Source: HGM13233 sp964478515 (lineage in GTDB: Bacteria; Bacillota; Clostridia; Oscillospirales; Ruminococcaceae). Taken from it: a stretch of 46,213 bases of DNA. The translations under genes and the position numbers were made by a program. The notes below the pieces were generated by a model. The model made no database searches and had not been told where the DNA came from. It saw only the letters and a program-made list of their open reading frames with translations. Position 1 is the first letter of the stretch. Every line of letters begins with the position of its first letter. Location: assembly GCA_964478515.1 (NCBI GenBank), contig CAYZIL010000018.1:1-46213 (forward strand), written 5' to 3'. Of the stretch, positions 42,994 through 46,213 are shown one piece after another.

Positions 42994-43740
42994 TCACGGT
43001 CTTTTCTGTGTAAGCAATTCCGTCCAGGCGGGCAAAAATCCCGCTTTTATCGCCACGCGCTGCGACGCTATGTGCGACACCGCCGTGCCGTAAAACGGCA
43101 GCGCCCCCCGCTCAATTACGGCGTTTTTCATCAGTGTTACCAGCGCCGTACCTATGCCGCGCCCCGCCGCTTCCGGCTCGACGTTTATGCCAATTTGCCA
43201 CAGCAGCGCGCTGTCCTCGCTCGCGCCGGCCATTGCGAGTATTTTGCCGGCACTGAGCGCGGCGACGCCGAGAACATCGGGCGCGTCTTCGCAAAAGGCA
43301 AACGCCTCGTCAAAGCGCGCGTCGTCTGCAAAGCGGCTGATCTCGTCGCGCTCGTACCAGATCGTTTCCAACCCTTGTGTCGCCGCCGCGGTGGGCCGCG
43401 ACGCCAAATAAAACGGGTGCACCTGCTTGACGCAGTACCCGTAAGCGGCAATTATCTCGCTGAGCCGCGCCAAAGGGCCGGCCTCCATAAACCAGCGGCC
43501 GTCATAGTCCTTCAGTGCCGGCGACAGTCGCGCCACTATGTCCTCGCGGCCGGTACACATCAATTTGCCGTTAATTGCGGCTATTTTCAAAAAGCAGTCG
43601 TCGCCGCCGTCAAAGCGCCGCCTGCCGTCGCGCGCGCAGTAAACGGTAAAAATATTCTCCGCGCTTAAGACCTCGTCTGCGGTGCAGCAGTAATCCAGCG
43701 ACAACTGCATTGCCAGCGTTCGTTTTGCGCTCATTTCCAT
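42994..43740 (-). CDS. GNAT-family N-acetyltransferase
   Basis: A 248-residue protein with a C-terminal GNAT domain. The acetyl-CoA loop is EPEAAGRGIGTALV (QxxGxG/A-type), the preceding strand is IGINV, and AVSHIASQRVAIKAGF is the typical final motif. The N-terminal 130 residues are family-specific. The start at 43740 follows GGAGC; the longer upstream frame runs through the acyltransferase gene and is not coding here. It lies 13 bases after the broken C45 gene. Confidence 0.85.
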   Translation of the reverse strand: MEMSAKRTLAMQLSLDYCCTADEVLSAENIFTVYCARDGRRRFDGGDDCFLKIAAINGKLMCTGREDIVARLSPALKDYDGRWFMEAGPLARLSEIIAAYGYCVKQVHPFYLASRPTAAATQGLETIWYERDEISRFADDARFDEAFAFCEDAPDVLGVAALSAGKILAMAGASEDSALLWQIGINVEPEAAGRGIGTALVTLMKNAVIERGALPFYGTAVSHIASQRVAIKAGFLPAWTELLTQKRP

Positions 43741-43753
43741 GTCTTTGCTCCGA

Positions 43754-44775
43754 TTATTTTTTGTGCCGCCCGAACCACGGCCGCGCGTCCTCTTTAAATT
43801 CTTTGCGCGCGGGGTTGCCCTCGGCGCGGTAAAAGCGGTTGTTTTTGCTGTCGTATACTGCCGACCAGACCGTGTCGGCGTTTTTGCAGCGGTCATACTG
43901 GCACATAAAGCCGTACTTACCGGCCAATATGTCGCGGCAAAATTCAAACGAATAGCTGCCGGCATGCGCGCGCAGCGCGTTGTCAGCGGTGGCAAAGCGC
44001 TCTTGCGAGCGCCAGCTGTCAACGTCGGGCGGCGTGCGAAATTCCGCCATTTGCGGCGAAACAAAACAGTTGGCGGTGGCCACAAAGCATTCGCCGGGTT
44101 TCGGGTATCTTACCACCATGCGCACGGGGTTGCACTCGACAACCGCAACGTTTCCCTGCTTGTCGGCGAGCGTAATAGTCTGTGCCGAGGCTCTGGGCAG
44201 TTCTTTGAGCGCAGCTATTGCCGCGGCGGTCGTGTCGCATTTTTCCAAAATATAGCGCACCAGCATGCCGGCGTTATGGCCCGGCTTGTTCAGGTGCGGA
44301 TAGAGAAAAGTCAGCGCGGCGACAAGCCCTTTTTCGTTCATGCCGTCCTCTATTTGAATAAAGGCCGTCGTATTGCCGTTAAATGCAAACGCGCCGTCAA
44401 GCGCGTAAAGGCAGTTCATATACAGCTTTTCAATGCTCACCAAAAAGTCGCTGTTTTTGCAAAGAAAAATGTTTTCCCGTCCGCAAGCGCAAACGCCGTA
44501 CAGTGGTTTTGCGGCTTAAAGCAGTACATTGGGAAAAGAATATTCGCAATAGTCTCGAAAGAGCTGCCCTGGCCGTCAGCCATTCCCTGTATTTCGTTTA
44601 CTACTTCCGGGTAACAACTGCGGTAATGCGGCAGACATTGCCGCGTAAAAGCTTTCAGCTCGTCGGTAATTTCGAACGTCGGGCAGCCGTCAATTATGTT
44701 GCCGTGCTCGGCAAGCAACTTGCCGTACTTGTACCCTGCCTCGTAGTGAGTGCCTTTGAACCTTGCGTGGTACAC
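43754..44775 (-). pseudogene. C45-type acyltransferase/peptidase, frameshifted
   Basis: A homologue of acyl-CoA:6-aminopenicillanic-acid acyltransferase (peptidase C45, Ntn hydrolase), split in two frames. The first part starts at GTG 44775 (GGAGG, 7-base spacing), holds the likely nucleophile Cys in NHCTAFALADGK, and runs into a stop at 44437. The second part continues in the -1 frame as NSDFLVSIEKLYMNC and carries the rest of the fold (AFNGNTTAFIQIEDGMNEKG, NCFVSPQ). One extra A in the run near 44459-44463 would restore FAKNSDFLV. Ribosomal slippage on this A-run is also possible. Members hydrolyse or transfer small amides; substrate is unknown. Confidence 0.8.
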
Positions 44776-44929
44776 TGTTTTACCTCCGGACTATTACGCC
44801 CCGCAGCGCCTTGCCGCGCATTAGAAAAAATACAGTACCGTTAATATTATTATATACTTATCTATTTTTTATAACTGCTTTTTTTGTGAACACAGCGGTG
44901 CAATACCGCGTTGACAAACGGGGCTGCCG

Positions 44930-46171
44930 TCAGCTTCTTCTCGCTTGCTGAATCAGCTGTGTGAGTTTGTCGTACAGCTTTTCCGGCTCAATCGGCTTGG
45001 ACAAATGCACATTCATACCGGCGTCCAGGCTCTTTTGCACGTCTTCGTCGTAGGCGTTGGCGCTCATGGCGATAATGGGAATTGTCTTTGCGTCGGGCCT
45101 TTTCAGCGCGCGGATTGCTTTTGCTGCCGCAAGACCGTCCATTACCGGCATGCGAATATCCATAATTACGGCGGCATATGCGCCGACAGCGCTGCTGGAA
45201 AACGCCTCAAGCGCTTGCGCGCCGTCTGCTGTGCACTGAACCTCGTAGTTTCTTTTTTGCAGCAGGCGTTTAATTATCTCCTGATTCAGCTTGTGGTCCT
45301 CAGCAAGCAGAATTCGCTCAACACGGCTCTTGTCACTGCGCGCAGAAGCAGCGTCTGCCTTGAGCGCGGTGCCGCTATTCAAAGCGGCCTGGCACTGCTC
45401 CTTAGTGGCAATCGGCATAGGCAGCCAAACTGTTACTGTCGTGCCCTTGCCGAGCGCACTGTCAATGTGAATGGTGCCGTTCATCAGCTCCACAATCTGT
45501 TTGGTGATACTCAGCCCCAAGCCGGTGCCGTTGTAGGCGTTTACGTTATCTGCGCGCTCGAAGGGCGTAAAGAGCTTTTTCTGGAACTCCTCGCTCATCC
45601 CTATTCCCGTGTCCTTAATCACGAAATCGCAGTACAGCACGCCGTCTTCCACGCGGTTGTTTTTCACCTGCAGCGAGACGCTTCCGCCTTCCGGGGTGTA
45701 TTTTATGGCGTTGGAAAGAAGGTTGTAGAACACCTGGTTAAACCGGGTAATGTCCACATACACGTCGTAGCCCGTAGTCCCTTTGTCCCAGTCAAAATGG
45801 ATTCCCCGCTGCTTGCACAGCGGTTCCGTCATGCTGTCCATATAACTGACAAAATCCGCATGCGTATAAACGCGAGGGCTCAGTGTCATTTTGCCGCTCT
45901 CTATGCGCGACATGTCCAGCACGTCGTTGAGCAGACCCAACAGATAGTGACCGGACGTTTTTATTTTGCCCAGGTCTTCTCTGAGCAGCTCCGGCTGCTC
46001 CAATTCTTCCATAGACAAGTCGGTTAAGTTCAGTATCGCTGTCATCGGCGTGCGAATGTCGTGACTCATATTTGAAAGAAATTCGCTCTTGGCATTTGTC
46101 GCCCGAAGTAAATCATCGTTCTTTTTTATCAGCGCGTTTGCGTACTTCTTTTTCTGGCGTGTGTTCGTCAA
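44930..46171 (-). CDS. Hybrid histidine kinase, N-terminally truncated
   Basis: A 413-residue open frame. It has a short coiled coil, a HisKA domain with His37 in NMSHDIRTPMTAI, an ATPase domain (NLLSNAIKYTP, DTGIGM, GTGLGLSI), a linker, and a C-terminal receiver with Asp in AAVIMDIRMPVMDG and Lys in LSKPI. Relatives have a large sensor region in front. Here the frame opens at a TTG without a ribosome site, and just upstream an in-frame TAA lies in sequence resembling an IS end (46179-46213). It is therefore probably the 3' part of a gene cut by an insertion. Confidence 0.8.
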   Translation of the reverse strand: MTNTRQKKKYANALIKKNDDLLRATNAKSEFLSNMSHDIRTPMTAILNLTDLSMEELEQPELLREDLGKIKTSGHYLLGLLNDVLDMSRIESGKMTLSPRVYTHADFVSYMDSMTEPLCKQRGIHFDWDKGTTGYDVYVDITRFNQVFYNLLSNAIKYTPEGGSVSLQVKNNRVEDGVLYCDFVIKDTGIGMSEEFQKKLFTPFERADNVNAYNGTGLGLSITKQIVELMNGTIHIDSALGKGTTVTVWLPMPIATKEQCQAALNSGTALKADAASARSDKSRVERILLAEDHKLNQEIIKRLLQKRNYEVQCTADGAQALEAFSSSAVGAYAAVIMDIRMPVMDGLAAAKAIRALKRPDAKTIPIIAMSANAYDEDVQKSLDAGMNVHLSKPIEPEKLYDKLTQLIQQARRS

Positions 46172-46178
46172 GTAAAAA

Positions 46179-46213
46179 TGTTAGCAAAAGGTCCCCGAAA
46201 AGGTTAGCACCTT
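46179..46213. mobile_element. Putative insertion-sequence end (IS21-like style)
   Basis: The plus strand changes character at TGTTAGCAAAAGG and contains short repeats (GTTAGCAAAAGG, GGTTAGCACC; AAAGGTCC, AAAGGT). The TG start and repeated AGGTTAGCA-like words are reminiscent of IS21-family termini. The element would extend beyond the window. The histidine kinase frame is interrupted exactly here. Confidence 0.45.

Overview
The window looks like chromosome of a GC-rich, Gram-positive anaerobe of the Bacillota, most likely class Clostridia (Oscillospiraceae or Christensenellales-like). This rests on sortase-type cell-wall sorting signals, strong GGAGG ribosome binding sites, frequent TTG and GTG starts, a PhoP/PhoR-type two-component pair, a DUF5685/J-like protein pair, and the style of the SecDF, AsnS and RmuC homologues. 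No rRNA, tRNA, CRISPR array or complete mobile element was seen. The last 35 bases look like the end of an insertion sequence, so the right edge may be a contig break.

Layout. 1-2,130: small accessory genes, visibly more AT-rich, including two zinc-ribbon proteins, behind a strong hairpin. 2,313-10,600 (minus): a complete sugar-uptake locus with a LacI repressor, ROK kinase, HSL-type esterase, ribose-type ABC transporter (binding lipoprotein, double ATPase, permease), a second esterase of the PHB-depolymerase type, and RbsD. 10,855-16,686: an FMN-carrying membrane protein, a three-gene minus operon (GyrI-like, DUF7662, hydrolase), YbaK, pyroglutamyl peptidase, a nucleotidyltransferase, and a DUF2974 hydrolase. 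16,857-19,307: a divergent SecD-SecF fusion. 19,632-23,363: a 1,243-residue wall-anchored surface protein. 24,081-26,955: an aspartate aminotransferase and AsnS. 27,513-28,949: a second sortase-anchored protein broken by one in-frame stop. 29,283-33,702: PhoP/PhoR-like regulators, RmuC, and a polysaccharide deacetylase. 33,809-35,940: DUF5685, a J-like protein and a membrane protein, tightly coupled. 35,967-40,163: a small membrane protein, CPBP protease, RuvX, methyltransferase, RsgA, and TetR. 40,271-44,775 (minus): a permuted papain-like hydrolase, a Vat/CatB-type acetyltransferase, a VOC protein, a P-loop kinase, a GNAT protein, and a frameshifted C45 acyltransferase. 44,930-46,171: a hybrid histidine kinase cut off by the putative IS end.

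How the genes fit together. The sugar locus imports a pentose- or hexose-like sugar, possibly in acylated form. Two esterases could remove acyl groups, RbsD would convert the pyranose form, and the ROK kinase would phosphorylate. The LacI gene has an operator inside its own promoter spacer and a second one downstream. The TetR gene has the same design around a fully consensus promoter.

The best leads for new biology are: DUF5685, which carries two aspartate-rich motifs resembling class I isoprenoid synthases and is coupled to a J-like protein that has lost HPD and gained a ten-cysteine tail; the SecDF fusion lacking the usual proton-relay aspartate; the esterase-rich ribose-type locus; and paired 21-bp-spaced direct repeats in front of the large surface protein. 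All assignments come from reading motifs by eye; no database search was possible.
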